From NCBI GenBank assembly GCA_009377635.1, contig WHTR01000019.1:1-40527 (forward strand): DNA of 40,527 nt, read 5' to 3'. The notes beneath the pieces were generated by a model. The model saw nothing but the letters and a program-made list of their open reading frames with translations. It ran no database searches and was not told where the DNA came from. Below, one piece after another: positions 16,794-26,084 of the stretch. Numbering within the stretch: the first letter of the stretch is position 1; the number at the start of each line of letters is the position of its first letter. Origin of the DNA: Chloroflexota bacterium (GTDB lineage: Bacteria; Chloroflexota; UBA6077; SHYK01). Both the position numbers and the translations under genes were made by a program.

Positions 16794-18275
16794 TCAATAA
16801 GGCGGGTCCAGCGGCTCGAACGTGCCGCCGTGGGGACCTGACGGAGGAGCTGTGCATGCGAGTATCCATTCGGCGCGCGGGCCGAGGGTCACGGGCACCC
16901 GGCCGCCGTCCGGGGGCAGGACCACGAACAGGTTGGCGCCGGGCTCTCGTCTTGGCGCGCATTCGTTAGGCCACCTGAGAAAGATTGAAACGCGCTGCCC
17001 GGGCTGGAGCGTGACGCTCTGGTCGCCCGCATCGCGTTCGGTCGGCCACTGGATATTCGGGAGGGGCTGGCTCTGTGCGTCCTCGAGCAGGATGCCCATC
17101 GTGCCGGTCAACGAGCACGCTCTCCCGCTCTGGTTCGTGAGGACCACGTTACTCACGCTGGACTGCATCGCACCGTTGTATCCAGGGAGGACGGCTTCAA
17201 GGTCCGCAGGCGTACATGCCTGCGTCTCAGGCGCCACTTGCGGATACACCTGAGTCCAACTGGTCCCGCCGGCCCTGGTCGCGAACAGTCCCCACTGCCG
17301 GTCTCGGCTGTACGCAAGGTACCCAGTGGAAGCCGATGTGAATTCCACAGTCGCGCCCCGCCAAAGGGAGCCGGGCACGATGATCTCAAAGGTAGCACGA
17401 GCTTCCCAGGAGTGTCCGCCGTCTCGGGTGGCGAAGAGTCCTCGGCCGTTCAGCATCCAGCCGCGCTGCGGATCCATGAACTGCAGCGCATCGGCCGTCA
17501 TCACACCCGACGGTGGGGGTTCTGAGTCCGGAAGGGCTGCAACAAGGCTCCAGTAATCTCCCCCGTCGTCGGTGCGGAAGAGTTGCAGGTTGGGGAACCC
17601 CAAGGAGGCGGATGCGGCGCACGCGATCCAGCCGGTCCGAACATCGATGAATCTGAATGGACCTGGCGGCAGCTTCCCCTGCGGGTGCGGACATGGGTCA
17701 GTCAGCGCAGTCCAGGTGGCGCCTCCGTCCGTGCTTCTGAAGATCACGCGCTCCTTGTGGGGGCCGGTAACGATCGCCCATCCATGCTGGCCATCGACGA
17801 AGTCGACAAAGTGAACGAACCCGCGAGCCGGCATAGGCAATCCGCTCCAGCTCCGTCCGCCATCCTTCGTTACGAGTAGAGCGTCATTTCCGGCAAGGAA
17901 CCCGTGCTGGGGAGAAACGAAGTCGACGACGCCGAGGAATTGCTCCGACTCATATAGCTTCGTCCAGTGCTGCCCGCCATCCTCGGTGGTGAGAAGGATC
18001 CTGCCCACGGCGATCCATCCATGATCGCTGTCGACGAAGGATGGCGAGATCCCCGTTTGGAGGGTTGGGCCATATTGCCCCGCAGCACCAGCCGCGGGCA
18101 GAACTCCCGGTGACGTAGGCTCGTTGGCTCCCACTTCAGGGGTCCTGGACCCTTGCACGACTGCCGGCGCGACGGTAGGTGCCGCTTGTTCCCCACCCCG
18201 GCCCGGCGCGGCGCAGCCAACGATAAGCGCCGCGAGGACGACGACGAGTACCGCATGACGATTCGCGTTTCCCAT
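16794..18275 (-). CDS. Lipoprotein with BNR/sortilin-type propeller repeats and DUF4232-like C-terminus
   Basis: This 493-residue lipoprotein has MGNANRH, a hydrophobic core and lipobox LIVGC. From about residue 65 to 330 it repeats the YCF48/BNR pattern, F.D..HGWxxG...LLxTxDGGxxWxxL, at least five times (for example LLTTEDGGQHWTKL, LLVTKDGGRSWSGL, IFRSTDGGATWTAL, LFRTDDGGDYWSLV, LFATRDGGHSWEAR), predicting a beta-propeller outside the membrane. The last 150 residues (CTPADLEAVLPG, LTNQSGRACSLTGTMGI, LQPGQRVSIFLRW) resemble DUF4232, found on many secreted proteins. The frame is open far upstream to 18698, but only the Met at 18275 places a signal peptide at the N-terminus. No ribosome binding site is obvious there. 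Such propellers often serve protein interaction; the ligand is unknown. Confidence 0.82.
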   Translation of the reverse strand: MGNANRHAVLVVVLAALIVGCAAPGRGGEQAAPTVAPAVVQGSRTPEVGANEPTSPGVLPAAGAAGQYGPTLQTGISPSFVDSDHGWIAVGRILLTTEDGGQHWTKLYESEQFLGVVDFVSPQHGFLAGNDALLVTKDGGRSWSGLPMPARGFVHFVDFVDGQHGWAIVTGPHKERVIFRSTDGGATWTALTDPCPHPQGKLPPGPFRFIDVRTGWIACAASASLGFPNLQLFRTDDGGDYWSLVAALPDSEPPPSGVMTADALQFMDPQRGWMLNGRGLFATRDGGHSWEARATFEIIVPGSLWRGATVEFTSASTGYLAYSRDRQWGLFATRAGGTSWTQVYPQVAPETQACTPADLEAVLPGYNGAMQSSVSNVVLTNQSGRACSLTGTMGILLEDAQSQPLPNIQWPTERDAGDQSVTLQPGQRVSIFLRWPNECAPRREPGANLFVVLPPDGGRVPVTLGPRAEWILACTAPPSGPHGGTFEPLDPPY

Positions 18276-18388
18276 CACCCATAGAGATGCACCAGCTGCC
18301 GAAAAAGTTCCGGTGCGCGCCAGTGCCCCAGCGGCGACTCCCGCGTGAGCAGCCGTCGTGGCACCGAGTCGCGCTGTGGTCCCCCAGC

Positions 18389-19432
18389 TTACACCGCTGC
18401 CGGCACTCTGAGGTCGTAGAGGCGCGCCACGTTCTCGCAGACCAGCTTGGCACGGACGTCCGGCGGCACGTGCCCGAGGTCGCGCTCGATGACCGTTCGC
18501 GAGTTCGGCCACGTCGAGTTCGGATGGGGAAAGTCGTTGGACCACATGCAGTTGTCGTGGCCCCACCACCGGAAGCTCTGCCCACCGACCGCATCGTTGA
18601 AGAACGTCGCGTAGACCTGGCGGTAGAAGTACTCGCTGGGCTCGCGGTCGATGGGTGGAGGGTTGGTCTTGCGGAATCGGCGGAAGTAGTAGTCCCACTG
18701 CTGGAGGAAGAACGGGATCCAGCCGATCTCGTTCTCGACGATGACGATCTTGAGACGCGGATACCGGTCGAGCACCCCGTAGAAGATCAGCTCGAAAAGG
18801 CCGCTCGCAGCGTCGAACGTCTTGAGGTTGACGCTGCCCCGGTAGTGCTCGACGCCCTGCCGCGCGCCCATGTCCTTGCTGTAGTTGTGTCCAGTCAGAA
18901 TGTGGAGGTTGACCGGCATCTCAAGATCCTGCGCTGCTGCCCAGAACCGATCGTAATGGCTCGAGGTGAAGGGCAGGTCTGGGTGGGGCGCCTGCCAGAT
19001 CAGGCCCCCCTTCAGCCCCGCCGTCCGACATCGCTCCAGCTCGTGGATGGCACGGTCGATGTCGTAGACGGAGAGACATGCGATCCCCACCAGGCGGTCG
19101 GGAGCCACCTTGCAGTAGTCGATGAGCCAGTCGTTGTACACGCGGAAGCACGCCTCCTGCAGCTCGGCATCGTCAAGCCCGAAGAGGGATAGCCCCAACG
19201 TGGGATAGAGCACTTCGGCGCTCACCCCGTCGACGGACATCTCCTTCACCCGCTCGCTGGGATCCCAGCCGCCGGGTTTATTCTGGAAACCTTCGCCCAC
19301 CTTGCGCGGGGAAAAGCGGGGAGCCATGTCCCGAAAACGGGCCGGGAGCAAGTTGACCCACAGGTCGGGGTCCTCGGACACGTGGGAGTCCGCGGAGATC
19401 AGGGTCTCTGTACCGGCGGCCACTGCGGTCAT
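18389..19432 (-). CDS. Amidohydrolase 2-family metal-dependent hydrolase
   Basis: This 347-residue TIM-barrel hydrolase matches the amidohydrolase_2 family (decarboxylases and hydrolases related to ACMS decarboxylase). It starts ISADSHVSEDPDLW, where the D-x-H pair provides metal ligands. NLHILTGHN supplies a further His, IVENEIGWIPFFLQQWD follows, and WSNDFPHPNSTWPNS carries the late Asp. The ATG at 19430-19432 has GGAG 7 bases upstream and skips a 15-residue arginine-rich extension of the open frame. It is divergent from the GltD-like flavoprotein. Large sets of such paralogues occur in Chloroflexota, Actinobacteria and marine groups with aromatic or xenobiotic catabolism, but the substrate here cannot be predicted. 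Confidence 0.9.
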   Translation of the reverse strand: MTAVAAGTETLISADSHVSEDPDLWVNLLPARFRDMAPRFSPRKVGEGFQNKPGGWDPSERVKEMSVDGVSAEVLYPTLGLSLFGLDDAELQEACFRVYNDWLIDYCKVAPDRLVGIACLSVYDIDRAIHELERCRTAGLKGGLIWQAPHPDLPFTSSHYDRFWAAAQDLEMPVNLHILTGHNYSKDMGARQGVEHYRGSVNLKTFDAASGLFELIFYGVLDRYPRLKIVIVENEIGWIPFFLQQWDYYFRRFRKTNPPPIDREPSEYFYRQVYATFFNDAVGGQSFRWWGHDNCMWSNDFPHPNSTWPNSRTVIERDLGHVPPDVRAKLVCENVARLYDLRVPAAV

Positions 19433-19692
19433 CGCTACGCTCCTTCTGGAAGATGGTCGCGGCCTGGCACGGGACACGATGCCGTTACCCTGAAAGCCAG
19501 GTGCGACGATGCGCCGAGCCAGCCGTTCGAGGCGGCACCGCGGCCCATAGTTGCCGCCCTCATGGTACTCCTCACCGTGGCGAAGCGCTAGGGGCCCAGG
19601 GGGCGGGCTTGCCCAGGACCCCTCGCTTCGCTCGGCTGATACGCCCGATTGGCTCTATACTGAGGACGAATCCCCCCGAAAGGTTTGCAGTT

Positions 19693-21237
19693 GTGGCACG
19701 GGAGGTGGATGTCCGCAGGCGCGTGCAGATGCGGCAGATGTCGCCGGACGTGGCCGTAACCACGTTCGACGAGCACGTCGCCACCTACACGCCTGAGGAG
19801 GCGATGGCGGAGGCCGGCCGCGCGCTTGAGGCTGGTTTCGATCTGGAGGCGGCGAAGGGCGGATGCCCGTTCAGGGTAGACATCCCCGCCTATGTACGAA
19901 AGGTCGCCGACGGGGACTTCGACGGCGCCCTCGCCATCATCAAGCAGTCCCATCCGTTTCCCTCGGTCTTCGGTCGCATGTGTCATTGGTTCTGTGAGCG
20001 AGCAACCCCGGCGCTCGTCGACATCGGAGAACGCGATCCCGACTGGAAGCCACCCGAGTGGAAGCTCGCTGCACACCCCGATGCCATCCTCCACCGCAAG
20101 AGCCCGCAGACGCGGGGTGAGTCGGTCCAGCAGATGGGAGACGGGCGGTACGCGGGCGGCGCCTCGGGCAATGTTTTCGAGCGGCCCAACCTCCTGATGC
20201 TCGAGCGCTTCGTCGGAGACTACGGGGATCCGTCACGAACTCCCTTTGTGCAGGAGAAGCCCTTGAGTGGCGCGCACATCGCGGTCATCGGGGCTGGTTC
20301 CGGTGGGCTTGCCGCGGCGTGGATGCTTCGGCGGCTCGGCCACGAGGTCGACATCTACGACGCGCTGGACGTGCCTGGCGGCATGCTGTGGCAGGGCTAC
20401 CCGCCCTTCCGAATGGCGAAGTTCGGTGTCCGGCGCGACAACGACCCAACGGCGTGGGGCGCTCGCTATGTGGGCGGTCGGTATCTTTCCAAGGAGGAGC
20501 TCGCGCGCATTATCGACGAGCACGACTACACGTTTCTCGCCGTCGGCGCCTCCCACGGCCGACGCCTGTATCTCCCGGCAGAAGATGCCGAGGGCGTTTG
20601 GCTGGGCCTCGACTTCATCACCCAGGTGAGCATCGGCCATCCACCCCAGGTGGGAAAGCACTGCATCGTGCTGGGGGCCGGAAGCACGGCCCACGACGCC
20701 GCTCGCACCGCGCGGCGTCTCGGTTGCGCCGTGCAGATCTTCTATCGGCGATCGGTCGAGCAGATGCCCGTCGGAGAGCGTGACCCCTGGATGTACGTCC
20801 GGAACATGGAGCGCGAGGGGATCGAGTACCGATTCCTGGCGAACCCGGTGCGCATCCTCACTGACGAAGGCAACCGCGTCACCGGCGTGGAGTTCGTCCG
20901 CATGGAGTTGGGCGAGCTGGACGAAAGCGGCCGGTCGAGCGTGTATTCGATTCCGGATTCCAGTTTCGTCGTGGCGTGCGACCTCGTCGTCGAGGCGGTT
21001 GGAGAAGAGTTGGACCTTTCGATCCTGCCCGACGGGATCCAGCACGATGGTGCCGAGGTGTTCGTGGACCGTGCCGACCATCGCACCACCCACCCGAAGG
21101 TCTTCGCAGGCGGCGATCTTATTGGCGACAAAGGCAACGACGGGGCGGCGCTCGCGGGCATCCAGGCGGCCCACAGCATCGACTCCCTCGTTCGCGGCGA
21201 GCCCGTCAAACGCTTCGATTCGCGCCCCCTTCGATAG
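19693..21237 (+). CDS. GltD-like FAD/NAD(P) oxidoreductase with reduced iron-sulfur domain
   Basis: This protein of about 514 residues resembles the small subunit of glutamate synthase and its stand-alone relatives. The N-terminal helical domain is present (GGCPFRVDIPAYVRKVADGD, SVFGRMCHWFCERA) but retains only three cysteines. Families with active [4Fe-4S] clusters have the full set (CxxC..C..CP and CGRVCP), so cluster binding is probably lost. The FAD site is HIAVIGAGSGGLAAAWMLRR, followed by GGMLWQGYPPFRM. The NADP site is IVLGAGSTAHDAARTARRLG with FYRRS, and VFAGGDLIGDKGNDGAALAGIQAA closes the flavin site. A roughly 60-residue insert separates the first domain from the FAD domain. The GTG at 19693, with AAAGG upstream, is my start; Met codons at 19729 and 19738 are alternatives. 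No large GltB-type partner is nearby. Confidence 0.83.
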   Translation: MAREVDVRRRVQMRQMSPDVAVTTFDEHVATYTPEEAMAEAGRALEAGFDLEAAKGGCPFRVDIPAYVRKVADGDFDGALAIIKQSHPFPSVFGRMCHWFCERATPALVDIGERDPDWKPPEWKLAAHPDAILHRKSPQTRGESVQQMGDGRYAGGASGNVFERPNLLMLERFVGDYGDPSRTPFVQEKPLSGAHIAVIGAGSGGLAAAWMLRRLGHEVDIYDALDVPGGMLWQGYPPFRMAKFGVRRDNDPTAWGARYVGGRYLSKEELARIIDEHDYTFLAVGASHGRRLYLPAEDAEGVWLGLDFITQVSIGHPPQVGKHCIVLGAGSTAHDAARTARRLGCAVQIFYRRSVEQMPVGERDPWMYVRNMEREGIEYRFLANPVRILTDEGNRVTGVEFVRMELGELDESGRSSVYSIPDSSFVVACDLVVEAVGEELDLSILPDGIQHDGAEVFVDRADHRTTHPKVFAGGDLIGDKGNDGAALAGIQAAHSIDSLVRGEPVKRFDSRPLR

Positions 21238-21364
21238 CGTCGGCCCTGGAGCTGGCGTTCCGAGATCTCCATTTCGATCGATGGCGCTCTGATGGTCGGG
21301 CCACTCGTCCCCATTCCGGGCCCCGGTTCATGACGGCTACCTGCGAGTCACTGCTGACGGACTA

Positions 21365-23167
21365 CTACGAACGGTCCCACGCGTAGATGTTCCACGTCGC
21401 GAGCGGCTGGTTGACGTGCCTCCCTGTCCTTGGCTGCGGTCCCGTGATGCCGTTTGCAGCGGTGATGGTCTCGATGTCCCAGTAGAGCGGCAGGATGGGT
21501 AGATCCTGGAGCGCGATCTGCATGATCTTGCTCTGGAGCTGTGCCCGCGCGTCCGCTGGGATGGCCACCTGGAGCCGGTCGACCAGCTCGTCCATCCGCG
21601 GGTTGCTGTACCCGTGGCGAGGCGAGCCGAGGGGACGCCCCTGCGCCGGAGGGCGATAGCGCAACGCATTGTTCTCGAACGCCAGCGTGACCGTGCTCGA
21701 GCTCACATTCACGCCGGGGAAGCTCGCTCGGAACTCCCGATCGCTCATCTTCGCCGGCGGTATGATTGATTGCTCGACTTGAATGCCCACCGAACGCAGC
21801 CGGTCGACCACGATCCCGGTCTCCTCGTCGTGTCCCGTGCCGCGCGTGTTCCAGACCGCTGTCTCAAACCGCTCGCCGTTCGTCTGGTGGACGAGGACGC
21901 CGTCTCCACCGCGCTGAAAGCCAGCCTCCTGCAGGAGCAGCTGCGCTCGTTCGTCGTCGTGGGAATAATCCGGAATCACGCCCTGGAACGTCGTGATTCT
22001 GGCAGGATCGTCGGGGAGGAGCCAGCTATCGGCGGGCTTCCCCAGCCCCCCGAGCACCACGTCGACGAGCTGCTGGCGGTCCACCACGCGATAGATCGCC
22101 TCGCGTACGCGACGATCGCCCAGCTCCATCGGCCGCTGGTATTCCGGACGCATCTGTACCTCGATGAACCGCAGGCGGCCGTCCGGATACACGAGGACCT
22201 GGTTGCCCGTCCCTGCGGCACCCCAGCCCTGCTGCAGCTCGAGCACGCTCTCGGTGGGGAGTCCCAAAGGCAGAGAGACGTCGACGGCGTTGTCCTGGAT
22301 ACTGGCGAGCATGGTGTCCGGGTCGCTGAGGAATTGGACGACGATTGATTGGACGCGTGGCTTGCCCCGATAGAACTGATCGAACGCCTCGAACCGCACC
22401 GACGCTCCCGGGGACCACTCGACGAGCCGGTACGGGCCGAGACCGACGAACTCGACGTCCCACGCCGGTGAGCTCATGAAACCCTCCGGGTCCTCTCGGA
22501 AGAGCGCCTCGTGCCGCGAGCGCTGGAGAGGGTCGAGATGTCCTTGCAGCAAGGCGTCCGCGAAGGGGTACTGGCGATTCCAGCGGAGGACGAGCGTGTG
22601 TTCGTCCAGCGCGACGGCCGACTCGATGTGTCGAATGGGCACGGTGTTGGCTTTTGGAAGACGGGAGTCGCGGTCGACCTCCCACCCGAAGACCCAGTCG
22701 TCCGCGACCATGGGGGTTCCGTCGTGCCAACGGACGTTCGGGCGCAATCGCCACAGGGTCTCCATCGTGCCATCTGGGTTGACCGTCCAGGTCCCCTGCT
22801 CGATGGACGGCAGCTCGTTGGCGACCTCAGGTTGGGGGCGCGACCGACTGTCGAGGGTGGCGAGATAGCGGTGAGCGATCAGCTCTACTTGATGCGCCCC
22901 GCCGCCCGACGTAGGTCTTGCGAACGGGCCGATGCCACTCGGCTCCTCCAGGATGCCGATCGTCATCGCCTTCTGACCCGTGACGCTTTTGGCTGGTTCG
23001 AGCATCGGGCTGAGCCGGACGTCGCCGGGCCCTGCGCATGCGCTGGCGACGAACGCCAGTAGCAGGATGATCGATACGGCTCTGCCGTAGGCCCGCAATG
23101 CGCTCCCCCCGACGCCCCCGCCCGACCGGCAGGCTGGCCCTCCAGCTCGTCGCCGTGGGCCGCCCAT
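21365..23167 (-). CDS. ABC transporter substrate-binding lipoprotein, family 5 (peptide/opine type)
   Basis: This extracytoplasmic solute-binding protein belongs to the bacterial family 5 (DppA/OppA-like). A charged N-terminus and the core VSIILLLAFVASAC give a lipobox cysteine. The body has the family pattern: GTMETLWRLRPNVRWHDGTP, VVADDWVFGW-like segment, ALFREDPEGF, GLGPYRLVEWSPGASVRFEA, the ERR-type REAIYRVVDRQQLVD, YSHDDERAQLLLQEAGF and the C-terminal DLPILPLYWDIETITA. I start at the ATG at 23165-23167, with GGGAG about 12 bases upstream; the open frame extends 16 residues further. No permease or ATPase genes are adjacent, so it either uses a transporter encoded elsewhere or serves as an orphan receptor. 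The product is about 600 residues. Confidence 0.9.
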   Translation of the reverse strand: MGGPRRRAGGPACRSGGGVGGSALRAYGRAVSIILLLAFVASACAGPGDVRLSPMLEPAKSVTGQKAMTIGILEEPSGIGPFARPTSGGGAHQVELIAHRYLATLDSRSRPQPEVANELPSIEQGTWTVNPDGTMETLWRLRPNVRWHDGTPMVADDWVFGWEVDRDSRLPKANTVPIRHIESAVALDEHTLVLRWNRQYPFADALLQGHLDPLQRSRHEALFREDPEGFMSSPAWDVEFVGLGPYRLVEWSPGASVRFEAFDQFYRGKPRVQSIVVQFLSDPDTMLASIQDNAVDVSLPLGLPTESVLELQQGWGAAGTGNQVLVYPDGRLRFIEVQMRPEYQRPMELGDRRVREAIYRVVDRQQLVDVVLGGLGKPADSWLLPDDPARITTFQGVIPDYSHDDERAQLLLQEAGFQRGGDGVLVHQTNGERFETAVWNTRGTGHDEETGIVVDRLRSVGIQVEQSIIPPAKMSDREFRASFPGVNVSSSTVTLAFENNALRYRPPAQGRPLGSPRHGYSNPRMDELVDRLQVAIPADARAQLQSKIMQIALQDLPILPLYWDIETITAANGITGPQPRTGRHVNQPLATWNIYAWDRS

Positions 23168-23228
23168 ATGGTATCCGACTCTCCCGGTGCTCAGCGGAAA
23201 CGTCCACCCGCTCATCGGGCCGCAAGCG

Positions 23229-24110
23229 CTATGCCAACGCCTCCTTCACCTGCCGGATGGCGTCGATGTGGGCGCTCGGCGAGGCGAGCTGCGCACCCAT
23301 CGTGTTCACCGCCACGTAGGTCGCCCCGATCGACCGCCACTCCTCGAGGGTCTTGGGCCACGTGTCGGGTCCGTCGCGGTACAGGAGCCCGCCTTGCAGA
23401 CCGATGGTTGCCGGGTCCCGCCCAGCCTCGCGTGCGTACTCGCGCACACGAGCCATCCGCTCTCCGGTCCCCGGTGCCGGCGGTCCCACCAGGACCCAGC
23501 CATCGGCGAGCGCGCCGATTCGGCGCAGCGCCGGCTCGACATCTTCTCGCTGGGATCCGCCAAGCCAGATGGGGATCGGACGCTGCACGGGCAGCGGATT
23601 GATCCCGGCGTCCGTGATCTGGTGCCAACGTCCAGGAAACGTGACGAGCTCGAGCGTCCAGAGCGCTCGGAGCACCGCGATCTGCTCCGCGATTCGCTTC
23701 CCACGGTCGTGAAAATGCTGTCCCAACGCCGCGAACTCGACGGCGTTCCATCCCAGGCCGACACCCAACCGCAGGCGCCCCCCGGAGAGGACGTCGACCT
23801 CCGCGGCCTGCTTGGCGACGAGGGCGGTCTGTCGCTGCGAGAGGATCAGGATGCCCGTGACCAGCTGGATCCGGCGGGTGACGCCGGCGAGAAAGCCCAG
23901 GAGGACGAGGGGCTCATGGAAGAGGCTCCGATGGGTGTAGACGAAGCGCTGGCCTGGCCGGCCGGGCGCTTCTGGGTTGGCCCCGAGCACGTGGTCGTAG
24001 GTAAGAATGTGTGTGTACCCCAGATCCTCGGCGGCCTGTGCGTAGTCTCTGACTATCGCCGGGTCCGTCCCGATCTCTGTCTGCGGAAAGGTCACGCCAA
24101 GCTCCGTCAC
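23229..24110 (-). CDS. LLM-class (luciferase-like) F420-dependent oxidoreductase
   Basis: This 293-residue TIM-barrel protein belongs to the luciferase-like monooxygenase superfamily and, by its layout (TELGVTFPQTEIG, LGYTHILTYDHVLG, LVTGILILSQRQTALVAKQAAEVDVLSGGRLRLGVGLGW, IPIWLGGS), to the group usually annotated as F420-dependent. Members oxidise or reduce varied substrates with F420 or FMN. The true start is probably the GTG at 24108-24110, two codons inside the open frame, because GGAGG lies 7 bases upstream of it while it would overlap the outer GTG. F420 synthesis genes cofG and cofH are in this same window, so the cofactor should be available. It follows the binding protein on the opposite side of a 60-base gap in the same orientation. 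Substrate unknown. Confidence 0.9.
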   Translation of the reverse strand: MTELGVTFPQTEIGTDPAIVRDYAQAAEDLGYTHILTYDHVLGANPEAPGRPGQRFVYTHRSLFHEPLVLLGFLAGVTRRIQLVTGILILSQRQTALVAKQAAEVDVLSGGRLRLGVGLGWNAVEFAALGQHFHDRGKRIAEQIAVLRALWTLELVTFPGRWHQITDAGINPLPVQRPIPIWLGGSQREDVEPALRRIGALADGWVLVGPPAPGTGERMARVREYAREAGRDPATIGLQGGLLYRDGPDTWPKTLEEWRSIGATYVAVNTMGAQLASPSAHIDAIRQVKEALA

Positions 24111-24468
24111 GCGCACACCTCCAGAATGCCGCCTTGTTCGATGCAGGTTGCTCTCTTCATCCGTGTCCCACGAGGTCGGCGCGCCACGGACGGATGAACG
24201 TGGTACGCAGCGCCTCGGGCATATTGTCGAGCTCAGGTAAGAGCGCTCGTCCGTCCATCGAAGGGCTCGGAAAAGGACTTCGGGCGCTGGCCTCGGCTGG
24301 CAGCGTAGCAGGCGTTCGTGGCGCCGTCAAGGCGGCGACCAAGCTGGCCCCGGATGCGCTGTCCTTCTTCCGCCAGTCCATAGGATTGACGAGCGAGCGG
24401 GAATACGACAGTCGGGGTGGGCGGCGGCTGCGAACCGCCGGCCATGAGCGGCGGGTTTGCGGTGCGAC
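24111..24468. other. Intergenic gap with no convincing gene
   Basis: These 358 bases separate the LLM oxidoreductase start from the end of the flavin monooxygenase, both on the minus strand. Short open frames exist on both strands (for example minus 24157-24381), but none has a recognisable motif or good ribosome binding site. The stretch should contain the promoter of the oxidoreductase and the 3' end of the monooxygenase message. I see no clear hairpin with a T tract. Confidence 0.5.
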
Positions 24469-25644
24469 TCACCCGGTCCGCTGGCTATCGCTCGTCGCTG
24501 GGTGTCGCGCTCCGGCCAGCGCGCGTGCCGCGGGTCTGCGTGACGCGATGTGCTTCACGATGTGCTCTGCATCCCTCTCGACGCCGTGAATCATTACCGA
24601 CGACACTGCATACAGGAAGTTCAGGCCGACGAAGTACAGCCCCGGCTCGGTCGCGACAACCCCACGCTCGTGCATTGGCCATTCGTCCCCAAGGACGGGG
24701 AGGTCGATCCATGAGAAGCCCGAATGGAACCCCATACACCAGACCACGTTCGCGACGTCGAGGACGCGGCCGTCCTCCAGCAGAGGCAGCCCGTCCCGCA
24801 CGCCCACGGTTCTTGGGACGCGTTCGATCCCGGCCGACGCCAGGTCCGTGGGCTTGACTCGTATGAGTGGCAATCCATGGACGAGGTGCCTCGCGCGCAT
24901 CTTCCGTCCGATCGGCGTATACACGGTCGCCACGCGGTGGAAGAGAAACCGGAAGACCAGGCGTGCCAACACGAACCGTGCTAGCGCTCCGTCAATGCGA
25001 AACGGGATATGACCGGTGTCGTTCCCGGAAACCCACGTCGCGTGACTGCGCGCGGCCTCGATCGCGATCTCGGCGCCCGAGTTGCCCGCTCCAACGGCGA
25101 GCACGCCTCCGTCCCGCAGCTGGGAAGGATTCCGGTACTGACTCGAATGGAGCTGCGCGATGCCGGGATCAAGGGTCTCGGCGAAAGGGGGAATCCGCGG
25201 CTTCTGCAAGTTGGCCATCGCCACCACGACGTTCTCGGCCTCGAACCGAAGGGCGCCGGCCGTGACGACGAACTGCTCTCCCTGCTTCGCAAGCCGGTCC
25301 ACCCTGACGCCTGTCCGGACCGGTAGATTGAAGCGCGCCGCGTAGGCCTCGAGGTAGTCGGCCATCGCGTCCTTCGTGGGGAACGTGTGGGCCGGCCCGG
25401 GGAAGGGCATCCCGTCGAGTCCGTCGTACCGAGCAGGGGTGAAGAGGCGGAGGGAGTCCCACCGCTTCCGCCAGGAGTCACCGATCCGCTCATTCGCGTC
25501 GAGGATCACGAACGGGAGGCCACGACGGGCGAGCTGATATCCGACCGACAGGCCCGCCTGACCGCCGCCGATGACCACGGTCTCGAATCGCTCTGGGCCG
25601 CGTGGACCGTCCATGTCACCGCCTCCAGGTGTCCGGGATGTCAT
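24469..25644 (-). CDS. Flavin-containing monooxygenase-type oxidoreductase (CzcO/FMO-like)
   Basis: This 391-residue flavoprotein resembles flavin-containing monooxygenases and the CzcO group. The FAD motif TVVIGGGQAGLSVGYQLARR is near residue 18, followed by WRKRWDSLRLFTPARYDGLDGMP, typical of the group. The NADP motif GVLAVGAGNSGAEIAIEAA is near residue 185, and VVWCMGFHSGFSWIDLP precedes the flavin-closing GLYFVGLNFLYAVSS. These enzymes oxygenate N, S or ketone groups, but stand-alone members of unknown function are common. I chose the ATG at 25644 because GGAG lies 7 bases upstream. The same frame stays open to an ATG at 25830 with AAGGGG upstream, which would add 62 residues of disordered-looking sequence. 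The adjacent TPR-LuxR gene may regulate it. Confidence 0.87.
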   Translation of the reverse strand: MTSRTPGGGDMDGPRGPERFETVVIGGGQAGLSVGYQLARRGLPFVILDANERIGDSWRKRWDSLRLFTPARYDGLDGMPFPGPAHTFPTKDAMADYLEAYAARFNLPVRTGVRVDRLAKQGEQFVVTAGALRFEAENVVVAMANLQKPRIPPFAETLDPGIAQLHSSQYRNPSQLRDGGVLAVGAGNSGAEIAIEAARSHATWVSGNDTGHIPFRIDGALARFVLARLVFRFLFHRVATVYTPIGRKMRARHLVHGLPLIRVKPTDLASAGIERVPRTVGVRDGLPLLEDGRVLDVANVVWCMGFHSGFSWIDLPVLGDEWPMHERGVVATEPGLYFVGLNFLYAVSSVMIHGVERDAEHIVKHIASRRPAARALAGARHPATSDSQRTG

Positions 25645-26084
25645 CGCTGCGCTCCTATCCACAGGCTGCACACTCATGCTGGCATTTCCTATTGGTGCTG
25701 GGACTTTTGCGGCTGCCAGCGTCGCAATGACAGGACGCCGTTCCGGACCGTGGGCCCCATCTTCCCCCGCGTTTCGTGCATTCAACCCGTCCCTCTCCTC
25801 GTCTATGTCTGTGTTCAATGGTGCGTCCATTGTTTTCCCCTTTCTACGTTCGACGTCGAAGCGCTCCGCCAATGGATGAGCGAGCCAGACCCTGCCAGTA
25901 GTGTAGGAAGAGGGGTGCGTGGGCCGCTTCGGCCGGACGGACCATTCTTCTGGCACAGGGGAATGGTCCAAATGGACCATGCGGGCTCGGAGCGCCGACA
26001 CCAGACGGTCACTGAAGGGGTGGGGCGAGAGTCCAGGTCAGCAGGAGACGACACCCGCTGATCGCGACCCTAGCTGAGATGGTG
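25645..26084. other. Upstream region of the monooxygenase; possible 62-residue N-terminal extension
   Basis: These 440 bases lie between the monooxygenase and the TPR-LuxR gene, both on the minus strand. The monooxygenase frame remains open through 26001. A well-spaced AAGGGG before the ATG at 25830 suggests either an alternative start or a short upstream cistron that became fused. The predicted extra residues are acidic and low in hydrophobics, with no domain I recognise. Part of the region is richer in A and T than its surroundings, as expected for a promoter. Confidence 0.4.

Noticed and set aside
19601-19640. GC-rich inverted sequence before the GltD-like gene as a terminator
   Set aside because: Only five outer base pairs form well and no T tract follows.
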